A DNA stretch of 64,000 nt, taken from a virus. The notes below the pieces were generated by a model. That model saw only the letters and a list, made by a program, of their open reading frames with translations, did no database searches and was not told where the DNA came from. Positions 43,564-52,500 of the stretch are shown here, piece by piece. The stretch spans positions 23,194-87,193 of IMG/VR virus record IMGVR_UViG_3300032224_001146; one strand, given 5' to 3'. The stretch's first letter is position 1. Every line of letters starts with the position of its first letter. The translations under genes were made by a program, and so were the position numbers.

Positions 43564-43994
43564 TGGCAGATATTGTTTTTCAAGATGGTGGGCCAATTAG
43601 TTCCACACAATTGCAAGATTTGGTTACAAAGTTAAATCAAATTGATGCAAAGGCAACCTCATTCCCAGATCAGTTTGGTGCTTTAGCAAATAAAGCAATT
43701 GCACAAAAAATGGTTGCTGGCATTCATAATGTTGGTGGAGTTGATCTTTCAAAAACATATAAAGAAATTGCTATAACATTTGAACCACCACTTACATCTG
43801 AACCAGCATCAGTACAGGTAACTGTTGAAACAACATCTACTGATTCTGAAATTATTTCATTTATTAAGGGTGGGACAGCAAAAGCTGGAGGATGTACTGT
43901 AATTCTTACTAGAGCAAAAAGCAGCCTAGGAAAAGATATAAGCACTCCAGCATCAGTCAAGCTACATTATTTTGCAGTAGCAAAAAGTTCTTGA
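43563..43994 (+). CDS. Unknown beta-rich protein of the highly expressed trio
   Basis: 143 residues. Helical start (STQLQDLVTKLNQIDAKATS), then a beta-rich half (KEIAITFEPPLTSEPASVQV, TVILTRAKSSLGKDISTPAS, VKLHYFAVAKSS). It has no Cys other than one near residue 118. It looks like a small jelly-roll or Ig-like domain, such as a capsid decoration or fibre-associated protein, but no family is recognised. Its stop overlaps the -35 of the next promoter. Confidence 0.5.
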   Translation: MADIVFQDGGPISSTQLQDLVTKLNQIDAKATSFPDQFGALANKAIAQKMVAGIHNVGGVDLSKTYKEIAITFEPPLTSEPASVQVTVETTSTDSEIISFIKGGTAKAGGCTVILTRAKSSLGKDISTPASVKLHYFAVAKSS

Positions 43995-44018
43995 CAAAAC
44001 AATAACTAATAGTACAAT
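43991..44018 (+). promoter_or_regulatory. Promoter for metallophosphoesterase gene
   Basis: TTGACA (43991-43996), 16-bp spacer, TACAAT (44013-44018). The start is predicted near 44025. A hairpin begins six bases later and ends just before the GTG start codon. Confidence 0.6.
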
Positions 44019-44030
44019 TATAAAAACAAT

Positions 44031-44054
44031 AAGTCACGGCAATCGTGACTTTTT
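44031..44054 (+). terminator. Hairpin with U-tract at the head of the replication module
   Basis: AAGTCACG (44031-44038) pairs with CGTGACTT (44044-44051), loop GCAAT, followed by T's up to 44054. By shape it is an intrinsic terminator for the upstream operon, but it also lies in the predicted leader of the next gene, whose GTG begins at 44055. It may act as an attenuator as well. Confidence 0.6.
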
Positions 44055-44888
44055 GTGTCTAATAGAATAGATAAATTAATGTCAAACGATTTGAAATGGA
44101 TGCTTTCATCCGACCAGCAGTTCCCGTATCAAGATGACCGTGCCATCAGTTTGTGGTTCCAAGTAATGAAATGGTTTAAGCCAGATGTAATTGATTACCT
44201 TGGAGATACAGATGATCAGGCATGCTATAGTAGATATACGGAAGGCCGCTCAGCAGAATTTATGCAATTGCATAAGGATGACAGCAAGGATCTTATTGTT
44301 CCTATGATTCGTCACGAAGCAAAAGCAGCAAGAGATTTTTATGCAAAGACTAGAGACATGATGCCTAATGCACAACTGTTCTCAGCACTCGGTAACCATG
44401 ATATTCGTATCTTTGAATACCTTGATAAGAAATTGCCAGAGTATGCAAATGAAGTAACACCAGAAGCACTGTGGTCTTTAGACTCATTGGGTTATGAATA
44501 TATTTATTACAATGATGCTCCTAAGCTTCGCTTTGGAGATATTCACGTACATCATGGAAATGCTATTTCTCAAAATGCAGGAGAATCAGTTCGCAAGGAT
44601 GTTGAAAACTTTGGAGTCTCAATCATTCGTGGACACTCACATAGAGCAGGAACATTTTATCAAACATTTCAACTACGCAACGGTGGAGAAGGAGAAACAC
44701 TTCGTGGATATGAAATTGGACACATGTGTGATGAAAATAGTGATGGCATGAAGTATACTAATAATCATAACTGGCAAAAAGCTTTTGCAATTGCTCACAT
44801 TGAAAATGGAAACAAGCCTCACATTCAGCTTATTGAAATAGCAAAGGACTACACCTGCTATGTAGATGGAAAGAAGTTTTCAGCATGA
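44055..44888 (+). CDS. Calcineurin-like metallophosphoesterase
   Basis: 277 residues. Motifs of the calcineurin-like phosphoesterase fold: SSDQQFP (D20, with Gln where His is usual), LGDTDD (G50-D51), ALGNHDIR (113-116 GNHD), HHGN (166-169) and GHSHRAG (193-199). These bind two metal ions and hydrolyse phosphoesters. The start is uncertain: the GTG at 44055 lies right after the hairpin, and the ATG at 44079 is an alternative; neither has a Shine-Dalgarno. It opens the replication module, so nucleic-acid or signalling-nucleotide substrates are plausible. Phage members of this superfamily include nucleases and protein phosphatases. Confidence 0.75.
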   Translation: MSNRIDKLMSNDLKWMLSSDQQFPYQDDRAISLWFQVMKWFKPDVIDYLGDTDDQACYSRYTEGRSAEFMQLHKDDSKDLIVPMIRHEAKAARDFYAKTRDMMPNAQLFSALGNHDIRIFEYLDKKLPEYANEVTPEALWSLDSLGYEYIYYNDAPKLRFGDIHVHHGNAISQNAGESVRKDVENFGVSIIRGHSHRAGTFYQTFQLRNGGEGETLRGYEIGHMCDENSDGMKYTNNHNWQKAFAIAHIENGNKPHIQLIEIAKDYTCYVDGKKFSA

Positions 44889-45073
44889 TGAACTGTATTA
44901 AATGCGGTGGTAGAGTATTTGTAGATAGAGTATTCTCTCAGAAGCTTCACATAGAACTTTACTGCTTGATGTGCGGTAAAAGATGGATGATTAGTAAAGA
45001 AACGAGTGCATTCGGAAAATGGTTAGATCAAAGGGAACAAGACCACAAGAAAAATTTCGGTATTTCTACCTGA
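44885..45073 (+). CDS. Small zinc-ribbon protein
   Basis: 62 residues. MMNCIKCGG followed by YCLMCGKRW gives four Cys (C4, C7, C27, C30) in two CxxC knuckles, a classical zinc ribbon. The start overlaps the previous stop (ATGATG at 44885; the second ATG at 44888 is also possible). The basic C-terminal helix (KWLDQREQDHKKN) may contact nucleic acid. It overlaps the following gene by 55 bases. Likely a regulator or adaptor in replication/transcription; function not determined. Confidence 0.6.
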   Translation: MMNCIKCGGRVFVDRVFSQKLHIELYCLMCGKRWMISKETSAFGKWLDQREQDHKKNFGIST

Positions 45074-45510
45074 ACAAAAAGCTTCATAAAGTCTTGAAGT
45101 CATCTAGGGTTAAAAACACTTTGATTGCATGGTCTTATGAGGATAAGAAAAGAGTCTTGTATGTATTTTCTGATGTAAAAAAGTATAAACAAAACGCTTA
45201 TACTTTAGCAGAAGTTTGCAAGATGCTGAATAAACACAGAGTTACAATTCAAGATTACATACTTGAAGGTAAAGTACGTGCACCACAAAAGGTCTATCCT
45301 ATTGGAAATGCAGAAAACTTTAAATGGTCTCAGTATATGTTTAGCGAAGATGATATTGTTGAACTATATGATTATATAATTTCAGCAGGCAGGGAAATTG
45401 AAAAACTTCCTACAAAATCTGAGTTAAAGGCCTTGATAAAACATAACGTTATATTGTATACTAAGACATCTGAGGGACAGTTTGTTCCAGTTTGGAAAGC
45501 TAATGACTGA
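45019..45510 (+). CDS. Helix-turn-helix (MerR/excisionase-like) DNA-binding protein
   Basis: 163 residues with a wing-helix-like segment at ~60-95: AYTLAEVCKMLNKHRVTIQD, YILEGKVRAPQKVYP and YMFSEDDIVEL. This is the MerR/AlpA style 'choose helix, strand, wing' pattern used by excisionases and phage regulators. The N-terminal ~40 residues are very basic (KGTRPQEKFRYFYLNKKLHK). It may control replication genes or the early-late switch. Because the reading overlaps the upstream zinc-ribbon gene by 55 bases, a shorter start is possible. Confidence 0.55.
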   Translation: MVRSKGTRPQEKFRYFYLNKKLHKVLKSSRVKNTLIAWSYEDKKRVLYVFSDVKKYKQNAYTLAEVCKMLNKHRVTIQDYILEGKVRAPQKVYPIGNAENFKWSQYMFSEDDIVELYDYIISAGREIEKLPTKSELKALIKHNVILYTKTSEGQFVPVWKAND

Positions 45511-45838
45511 AGAATTTGAAGACCTAGATGAAGATCTAGCTCTTGAACGTATTGCTTATAATCTTGATATTGCATCTATGCATGCTAATAAAAAGAAAAA
45601 TGTTGCTGGGTTAATTACAATTGCGGGTGCATGGATGGAAGTAGCCAGCATACTTTCAGATACACCAAGAATTAAGAAGGGACTCCCAATGGGGTTCGCT
45701 GCTACGGAAGAGGAAAATAATGAGCAAAGAATCATCAAGCACAATAGTGAAGGTGGATCTCCATTACACAAGGAACCTAGGGAATTACGAGAGCGTTCGA
45801 ATTGGTATCGGAGTGGAAGACATCGTAAGAAGTGGTGA
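45503..45838 (+). CDS. Unknown early protein
   Basis: 111 residues from ATG 45503 (the 45482 reading lies in the preceding gene; GGAAAG gives the ribosome site). The first ~60 residues (FEDLDEDLALERIAYNLDIA, GLITIAGAWMEVASILSD) look like a compact helical domain common in actinophage early genes. The last 40 residues overlap the next gene and are basic and unstructured, so they may contribute little. No motif points to a function. Confidence 0.5.
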   Translation: MTEEFEDLDEDLALERIAYNLDIASMHANKKKNVAGLITIAGAWMEVASILSDTPRIKKGLPMGFAATEEENNEQRIIKHNSEGGSPLHKEPRELRERSNWYRSGRHRKKW

Positions 45839-45938
45839 GAATGTAGATACTGCAACTGATCGTGTCTATAAGTTTGTAGAAGAAAAGCTAGTCCAGAAAG
45901 CAAATGAAATGGAAAAGGAATTAAAGGGTGGCAACTAA
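45720..45938 (+). CDS. Unknown early protein
   Basis: 72 residues, start preceded by GAGGAAAATA. It overlaps the previous gene by 119 bases in another frame. Beta-then-helix plan: TIVKVDLHYTRNLGNYESVR, IGIGVEDIVRSGENVDTATD, and a final coiled helix VYKFVEEKLVQKANEMEKEL. This is a single small domain I recognise only as a recurrent hypothetical in actinophage replication modules. The overlap is large for two real genes, but both frames look protein-like. Confidence 0.5.
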   Translation: MSKESSSTIVKVDLHYTRNLGNYESVRIGIGVEDIVRSGENVDTATDRVYKFVEEKLVQKANEMEKELKGGN

Positions 45939-46305
45939 ACAAGGTAATCAAGAGCCCCATGCTCTTATTACTCTTTACGTATCTTTATTTGAAGAAAGAT
46001 ATGGAAAGAAGCCTACTTTAAATCGTTTTAAAGAAAAATGGGCTATGCAAGATTTGATTGATAGTGTAGGATATAGCAGAGCACAAGATCTTATAGGGTA
46101 TTACTTTACTCTATCTAAGTACGGTCATCCATTAAACTGGTTCTTTTATAATTTTGACAAGCTAGATAAGCTTTGGAAAGATATGGAAGATGACAAAACA
46201 CATAGAGATATGCTAAGATCTAAGACTAAGGCAATGGTGGAAGAAAGAGAGAGGCGGCTAAATGAACACAGAAGCAACGTTAATATCAGCGGTTTGCAAG
46301 AATAA
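45928..46305 (+). CDS. Unknown protein upstream of helicase, possible loader
   Basis: 125 residues from GTG 45928 (AAAAGGAAT upstream). Helical: LYVSLFEERYGKKPTLNRFK, MQDLIDSVGYSRAQDLIGYY, LNWFFYNFDKLDKLWKDMED, and a highly charged tail (KAMVEERERRLNEHRS). The next gene is DnaB-like and overlaps it by 44 bases. Replication initiator/loader proteins often sit in this place and have such a two-part helical plan. That role is a guess from context; no AAA or DnaA motif is present, so the loader would be of the lambda P-like, non-ATPase type. Confidence 0.5.
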   Translation: MATKQGNQEPHALITLYVSLFEERYGKKPTLNRFKEKWAMQDLIDSVGYSRAQDLIGYYFTLSKYGHPLNWFFYNFDKLDKLWKDMEDDKTHRDMLRSKTKAMVEERERRLNEHRSNVNISGLQE

Positions 46306-47488
46306 AGATATCAGCACTATCCTTGCGGATAATGTTGATGAACTATTTACCTCTCATAAAGATGTATGGGATGGCTTAAAGTCATACTACTATAAGTTTA
46401 AAGCTGTTCCAGAAGTTGGCATTTTACAAGAACGCTTCAGAGACTTTGAAGCATCTGATCCAAAAGCAGAAACTGGATATTATTTAGATCAACTTAAAAC
46501 AGAGTACCTTGCTAATAAGTTAAAGACAATTATTTTACGTGGTGGTGCAGGTCTTAAAGAAGATGCACCTTCTAGAGTTATTGCACAAATGCAATCAGAC
46601 CTTGCCAGTCTTTCTAAGTTTACAAGCAATGTTCGTGATATTGACGTAACTGATTTTGAATCAGCAGAAAAATACTTTGAGCAACTTCGTGCACGTTCTG
46701 CAGTCATGGGTGGCAGTCCAGGAATCCCTACAGGTTTTAAAGCAATTGATACTGCCTATGCAACTGGTATGGCTCCAGGACACCTTATTGTTGCTATTGG
46801 TTGGCCTGGACGTGGTAAGACATGGTTTACTTCATACCTAGCATGCAAGGCTTGGGAACAAGGATTTAAACCAATGATTATTTCTCTTGAAATGTCTCCA
46901 GAAGATATGCGTAACCGTATCTATACTATGATGGGTTCTGGTTTATTTAAGGCTTCTGATTTTTCTAGAGGTGATGTAAACGTAGATGATTTCCATTCAT
47001 GGGGTAAAAAGAATTTTGCTGACAAAAATGGTTTTGTTCTTGTATCAAATGAAGGTATGGGTGAAGTAAGTGCCAATACAGTTCAAGCAAAGATTGACCA
47101 GCATAAACCAGACATGGTTATTTTAGATTATCACCAGCTGTTTGTTGATACAAAACGTAGTACTGGTGCAACAGAACGTAACATGAATATTTCTCGTGAG
47201 TTCAAAATGCTTGCTATGAATAATAATATTCCAGTAATTGACATTACTGCAGCAACAATGGATGATATTTCAGATCAAGATAATCCACCAATGCTTTCGC
47301 AAGTTGCATGGTCAAAGGCAATTGAATATGATGCTGATATGGCTATTGCTATCCATCGCTACACAGATACAAATATGATTGAAATTGTATCTCGCAAGAA
47401 TCGTCATGGAGATGCATTTGATTTTTACCTAGACTGGGATATCAACCGAGGAATTATCAAAGAGATTTATGAAAATATTGCAAAGTAA
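46262..47488 (+). CDS. dnaB: DnaB-like replicative helicase
   Basis: 408 residues. Walker A GWPGRGKTW at ~180-188, a following helix SYLACKAWEQ, then IISLEMSPEDMRNRIYTMMG (switch region), Walker B-type DMVILDYHQLF near 285, and SKAIEYDADMAIAIHR near 350-365. This is the RecA-fold motor of the DnaB/gp4D family. The N-terminal ~130 residues are helical and shorter than the bacterial N-domain. It unwinds the fork 5' to 3' and works with the primase just downstream. It is coupled to the primase by a 20-base overlap. Confidence 0.9.
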   Translation: MNTEATLISAVCKNKDISTILADNVDELFTSHKDVWDGLKSYYYKFKAVPEVGILQERFRDFEASDPKAETGYYLDQLKTEYLANKLKTIILRGGAGLKEDAPSRVIAQMQSDLASLSKFTSNVRDIDVTDFESAEKYFEQLRARSAVMGGSPGIPTGFKAIDTAYATGMAPGHLIVAIGWPGRGKTWFTSYLACKAWEQGFKPMIISLEMSPEDMRNRIYTMMGSGLFKASDFSRGDVNVDDFHSWGKKNFADKNGFVLVSNEGMGEVSANTVQAKIDQHKPDMVILDYHQLFVDTKRSTGATERNMNISREFKMLAMNNNIPVIDITAATMDDISDQDNPPMLSQVAWSKAIEYDADMAIAIHRYTDTNMIEIVSRKNRHGDAFDFYLDWDINRGIIKEIYENIAK

Positions 47489-48449
47489 TGTCGTCCGCTA
47501 TACACCATCACACATTAAATCTATTCTTAAGTCGCTCAATATAAAGATTGCTGGCGAAACTGGGAATGATTTTCTTGTGTATTGCCCATTTCATTCTAAC
47601 AATCATAGTCCAAGCTGTAGCGTTAGTAGAGAAAAAGGTGCATGGCTTTGCTTTAACCCTTCATGTGGAGAAAGCGGAACCCTTAATGATCTTGTAAAGC
47701 GGATTACAAATCGCAATGATTATGAAGCATTAAGATTTATTACTGCAAAAGAGGCAGAAGTTCTAGCAGACTTCGATGACTTGCTTGAAGATGTGCTAGA
47801 AGATAAACCAGATTTTATTGAGTTTGATAAAGATATATTAAATAAACTTTCTTTAGAGATGAAAGAATTTTCTGAAGGCAAAGAGTATATGTATACTCGT
47901 GGATTTACAGATGAAACTTTGGAGTATTTTAATGTTGGTTATTCTAATAACAGATCTATGGTTACAGTTCCTGTTCATAGTCCAGATGGTATGTGTGTTG
48001 GCATTGTTGGCAGAAGTGTCAAAGCCAAAGAGTTCAAGAACTCCCCAGGGCTTCCAAGGAATGCTACCCTCTTTAACGTTAATCGTGCTAAGCGTATCGG
48101 TGCAACTTGTATCATTGTGGAGTCTAGCTTTGATGCTATGAGAGTTCATCAAGCTGGATTTCCAAATGTTGTTGCAACTTTAGGTGGACACATTTCTGCA
48201 AACAATTTGGGTCTACTTAATAAATATTTTAATAGACTTATTATAATGACTGACAATGATCAGGCTGGAAGAGCATTGGGCAATAACATTGTTCATAAAT
48301 TAAAAAATAAAGATGTCTTGTGGGCTTCAGAGTCTTATGGTAAGATATACCCACATGATGCAAAAGATGCAGGCGATATGACTGATGAAGAAATTAAAAC
48401 CTGTATAAAAAATTCAGTGTCGCACATTGAATATCTTGGTTGGCAATGA
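47469..48449 (+). CDS. DNA primase (CHC2 zinc finger plus Toprim)
   Basis: 326 residues. CHC2-type zinc finger: CPFHSNNHSPSCSV (C39, H42), then CFNPSC (C61, C66). A linker precedes the Toprim region: GIVGRSVK, VESSFDAMRVHQAGFPNVVA (glutamate near 217), and MTDNDQAGRALGN (D-x-D near 260). This is a compact DnaG-type primase lacking the C-terminal helicase-binding domain. The start at 47469 lies inside the helicase gene; no later ATG gives an intact zinc finger. It synthesises RNA primers for lagging-strand replication. Confidence 0.88.
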   Translation: MKILQSNVVRYTPSHIKSILKSLNIKIAGETGNDFLVYCPFHSNNHSPSCSVSREKGAWLCFNPSCGESGTLNDLVKRITNRNDYEALRFITAKEAEVLADFDDLLEDVLEDKPDFIEFDKDILNKLSLEMKEFSEGKEYMYTRGFTDETLEYFNVGYSNNRSMVTVPVHSPDGMCVGIVGRSVKAKEFKNSPGLPRNATLFNVNRAKRIGATCIIVESSFDAMRVHQAGFPNVVATLGGHISANNLGLLNKYFNRLIIMTDNDQAGRALGNNIVHKLKNKDVLWASESYGKIYPHDAKDAGDMTDEEIKTCIKNSVSHIEYLGWQ

Positions 48450-48455
48450 TATAAT
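48427..48455 (+). promoter_or_regulatory. Promoter for SSB gene, inside the end of the primase gene
   Basis: TTGAAT (48427-48432), exactly 17-bp spacer, TATAAT (48450-48455). The stop of the primase gene lies in the spacer at 48447-48449. The start is predicted near 48462. Confidence 0.7.
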
Positions 48456-48464
48456 AGTAATACA

Positions 48465-48481
48465 GATGGATTTACACCATC
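48465..48481 (+). other. Hairpin at the 5' end of the SSB mRNA
   Basis: GATGG (48465-48469) pairs with CCATC (48477-48481), 7-base loop. It starts about three bases after the predicted transcription start, upstream of the AAAGGAGA at 48493-48500. Confidence 0.45.
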
Positions 48482-48505
48482 AACTACATAATAAAGGAGA
48501 TACAT

Positions 48506-49180
48506 ATGGGTATCGTTAAGGGATTAAAAGACCTAAACAAAACGTTGGACAAGCCACAGTCTTCAGGTGGCGATACAGCTAAAGGCCGTTGGGTAAAACT
48601 AGAAGACGGCGAAAGCGTAAAAGTAAGATTCCTTCAGGAACTAGATCCTGATTCACCCGATTATACAGAAAAAGCTGGACTAGGCTTTATTGCTGTTGAA
48701 CACACAAATCCAAAAGATTACCGTCGTAAGGCACTATGTTCAATTGACGATCAAGGTAAGTGCTGGGGTTGCGAACAACATCGTAAAGACTTTAAGGCTG
48801 GTTGGAAGGGACGTTCACGTCTCTATATCAATGTTCTTGTAGATGATGGCAAAGAGGAGCCTTACGTTGCAATCCTTTCACAAGGCAGCAGCGGAAAGAC
48901 TGTCACACCTACATTAATTGAATACGCTGGTGAAATGGGTAGCATCAGCAATCTTGTTTGGCGTATCAAGCGTAGTGGTACAAAAACAGATACAAGTTAC
49001 ACAATCATCCCACTTGCTAAGGACGAAGTTAAGTTTGATTCATCAAAGCTTGAAATCTTCGAACTAGAAAAAACTGCAGTGCGAGACCTGCCATATGCAG
49101 ATCAAGAAACCTTTTACCTATTTGGTGAAGGAGATAAGGAAGAATCATCTTCCTCAACAGGTAGCAACCTAGAGTGGTAA
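48506..49180 (+). CDS. Single-stranded DNA-binding protein with zinc site
   Basis: 224 residues. An OB-fold-like body (WVKLEDGESVKVRFLQELDP, RLYINVLVDDGKEEPYVAIL) is interrupted near residues 77-91 by a CSIDDQGKCWGCEQH zinc cluster reminiscent of T4 gp32. The C-terminal 15 residues are acidic and Ser-rich (EGDKEESSSSTGSN), the flexible tail SSBs use to recruit partners. It has its own strong promoter and a terminator, so it is made in excess, as expected for a protein that coats ssDNA. It sits beside primase and polymerase. Confidence 0.8.
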   Translation: MGIVKGLKDLNKTLDKPQSSGGDTAKGRWVKLEDGESVKVRFLQELDPDSPDYTEKAGLGFIAVEHTNPKDYRRKALCSIDDQGKCWGCEQHRKDFKAGWKGRSRLYINVLVDDGKEEPYVAILSQGSSGKTVTPTLIEYAGEMGSISNLVWRIKRSGTKTDTSYTIIPLAKDEVKFDSSKLEIFELEKTAVRDLPYADQETFYLFGEGDKEESSSSTGSNLEW

Positions 49181-49183
49181 TAC

Positions 49184-49209
49184 GGTGGGGGTGGGCAACC
49201 ACCCCCATC
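49184..49209 (+). terminator. Terminator after the SSB gene
   Basis: An 11-bp stem with one G-T wobble: GGTGGGGGTGG (49184-49194), GCAA tetraloop (GNRA type), CCACCCCCATC (49199-49209). TTATATTT follows. The loop and G-rich arm make it one of the most stable hairpins in the window. It separates SSB from the downstream polymerase genes. Confidence 0.75.
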
Positions 49210-49231
49210 TTATATTTAGAAAACGGCGGAA

Positions 49232-49438
49232 ATGATTAACTTAGAAATCCCAGATCCATTTGAGACTTTTGTAGCTAATAAATACAGAGAGTCTAATGGT
49301 TATGGATACAACTTTTTTACAAAAGAATGGTCATTTAATTGCAGCACATGTGGTGAAGATTTAGATGCACCAAACAAAAAAACTATGACAAAGATTAGAC
49401 TTTATCATACACGTAATGAATGCTTAGGAGGGTACTAA
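49232..49438 (+). CDS. Small zinc-binding protein
   Basis: 68 residues. CSTCGED at ~37-43 and H-T-R-N-E-C at ~59-64 give two Cys, a His and a third Cys suitable for a zinc knuckle. It starts after GCGGAA and its stop overlaps the next ATG. It looks like a paralogue-type member of the zinc-finger set in this module. Role unknown; perhaps a replisome accessory. Confidence 0.5.
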   Translation: MINLEIPDPFETFVANKYRESNGYGYNFFTKEWSFNCSTCGEDLDAPNKKTMTKIRLYHTRNECLGGY

Positions 49439-49581
49439 TGACAATATCATGCAATAAAGAAGGATGTGCCTTTGAGCTGGACCTTGACGGTCAAGTAACC
49501 TGTGTATCTTGTGGTGCCATGGATGACGATAAGCAAACAATTCTCTCAGAACACTTTGAAAATCAGGTAGACTTTGAATAA
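49438..49581 (+). CDS. Tiny zinc-ribbon protein
   Basis: 47 residues, below the usual size cut-off. MTISCNKEGCAFELDLDGQV, then CVSCGAMDDD: CNKEGC and CVSC make four Cys in ribbon spacing (C5, C10, C22, C25). AGGAGGG lies directly upstream, and the ATG overlaps the preceding TAA. Its end overlaps the DnaE start by 8 bases, so it is translationally coupled with the polymerase. Probably a protein-interaction or nucleic-acid adaptor. Confidence 0.55.
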   Translation: MTISCNKEGCAFELDLDGQVTCVSCGAMDDDKQTILSEHFENQVDFE

Positions 49582-52500
49582 AGACTTTACGCACTTACAT
49601 GTACATTCCTATTACTCATTAATGGATGGATATAACTCTCCAAAAGAATTGATGCAGGCTGCAAAAGATAATGGGCAAACAGCAATTGCAATTACAGACC
49701 ACGGAACTTTGTCATCACATAGAGATTTACAAATAGCAGCAAAAGAACTTGGGTTAAAGCCAATCCTTGGTGTTGAAGCATACATTTCTCCAACAGATAG
49801 ATTTGACCGCTCATCTAAAACAGACAAAACAATTCAGGCATACAATCACATTATTCTTCTTGCAAAGAATCAAACTGGGTTAAATAATATTCACAAGCTG
49901 CAGGAACTTGCTTGGACAGAAGGCTTTTATCATAAACCACGTATTGACCGTGAAATTCTTGCAGAAAATAAAGAAGGAATTATTATTCTTTCTGGATGTC
50001 TTAATGGTTTAATTTCAAAAGCAATTGAAAAAGAAGATGACCAGCAAGCACGTATGATGCTTAAATGGTTTAAGCAAACCTTCGGCGAAGATTTTTATGT
50101 TGAGGTACAACCTGATAATCCAGTAGAAGTTAACAATAAACTATTACAACTTGCAGATGAAGCTGGAATTAAATCAGTTGCTACTGCTGATGCACATTTC
50201 TCTAAAGAAAGTGAGCGGTCCGCAGAAGAAGCAATGTTAATCCTATCTACTTCTCCGAAGGTAAATAAGGATCTTGATTTTGATAAGTCACGTACCATGA
50301 CTGACATGTTTGAAAGATTTAATTATCTTTGGCCTGACCGCCGCATTTCATTCGAACACCTTGATTTGTTTATTATGAGCAGGGAAGAATTGGCGGCAAG
50401 TTTTGCCAGCAAGGGAATTACCAGAACAGACATTTTGGACAATACTAACCTAATTGCTAATCAAGTGGAAGAATATAATTTTAATCAGGGACTAGACCTT
50501 CTGCCTGTTCCAAAGACCAATGCTGATGACACACTTAAGGAGCTGGCTCTTAAGGGCTTAGAACGCCTTGGGAAGGCTAAAGAAGCCCAGTATATGGAGC
50601 GGCTACAGGAAGAATTGGGCGTAATTGCCTCAAAAAATTTTGCCTCTTATTTTTTAATTGTTTCAGATATGATTAACTGGGCTAAAGATAATGGCATCCG
50701 TGTAGGTCCAGGACGTGGATCTGCTGCAGGCTCACTGGTCTGCTACGCTTTAGGTATCACTGAGGTTGACCCAATCAAGTACGACCTACTTTTCTTCCGC
50801 TTCATTAATCCAGAGCGTAACGACTTTCCAGATATTGATACGGACTTTGAAGACCGTCGTCGCAAGGAAGTTAAAGAATATCTTAAGAAGCGGTTCAAAC
50901 ACGTAGCATCTATTTCAACCTTTACTTACTTTAAAGATAAGGGTGCAATTCGTGATGCTGCTCGTGTATTTATGATTCCATTGCAGGAAGTTAATCGTGC
51001 ACTAAAGTCAGTAGATACATTTGAAGACTATGTTGATTCACCTAACACTAGAGAATTTCGTAACAAGTATCCAGAAGTAGAATGGCTTGCTAACAATTGG
51101 CGAGGAAGAATTCGAAGCACTGGAGTTCACGCAGCAGGTGTTGTTGTAGCAAAAGATGACCTACGCAACTATGCACCAATTGAAACTCGTGAAGACCCAC
51201 AAGATAAAGTTTCTGGTCGTATTCCAGTAGTTGGATACGATATGGATCAAGTTGCAGATGTTGGTTTGATTAAGCTAGATGCACTTGGACTTAAAGCACT
51301 ATCAATCATTTCGGATACATTGGCTTCAATTAAAGACCGTTACGATAAAGATATTGTCCTTTCAGAAATTGCACTAGATGATAGAAAGGTGTATAGAGAT
51401 CTTAGCGATGGATATACCAAGGGTGTTTTTCAGGCGGAAGCAACTCCATACACCAACCTCCTAATTAAAATGGGAGTAGATAACTTTGAAGACCTTGCAG
51501 CATCAAATGCTTTGGTTCGTCCAGGAGCAATGAATACTGTAGGGGCTTCTTACATCAATCGTAAGAATGGTAAAGAAATGATTGAGTTTGTTCACCCAAT
51601 CATGCAACCATTTACAAAAAATACTTACGGCGTAATTATTTATCAGGAACAGGTTATGCAGGCTTGCGTATACTTAGGCGGTATGTCATGGTCTGAAGCT
51701 GATAAGGTTCGTAAGATTATTGGTAAGAAGAAAGATGCAAAAGAATTTGATCAGTTTAAAGATCAGTTTGTTACTGGTGCATCTCAACATATTACAAAAG
51801 AGCAGGCTGAGCATTTGTGGCATGACTTTGAAGCACATGCTGGATACTCATTTAACCGCTCACATGCTGTTGCTTACTCTATGGTGTCATATTGGACTGC
51901 ATGGCTTAAGCACTATTATCCACTAGAGTTTATGTTCGCAATCTTAAAGAATGAACAATCTATTGATTCAAGAACAGAATATCTAATTGAGAGTAAGAGA
52001 CTTGGATTAAAAGTTCTTCTCCCACACATTAATGAATCTGAGATTGATTTCTCATTACAAGCACAGGCTATGCGGTTTGGCTTGGCAGATATCAAATATA
52101 TTTCTGATAACATCTCTGCAAAAATTATTAAGGAAAGGCCATATTTAAGTTATGAAGACTTCACTAAAAAAGCGTCTGCTAAAGGCAGCGGGATTAACTC
52201 TAGGGCTATTTCTGCTCTCAACGCTATTGGGGCAGCGGCTTTTAAAGACAATGCAAGAACAGGATTAGAACAGGATAACTTTTATGAGTACCTTGGTATT
52301 CCACAGTTTAATCTTTTAGATCTTCCACCATGGATTAAAGCACAAGCTCGTCCAATTGAAGAGTTTGAAGACCTAGGATCATTTGTAATGTTTGGAATGG
52401 TTAAGGCAATTAAACGTGGAACTGGCTGGGCTAGAGTTGAACTTGTTGATGAGACTGGATCTGTTGGCCTATTTCATAATGAGCAAACACAAATTGAAAT

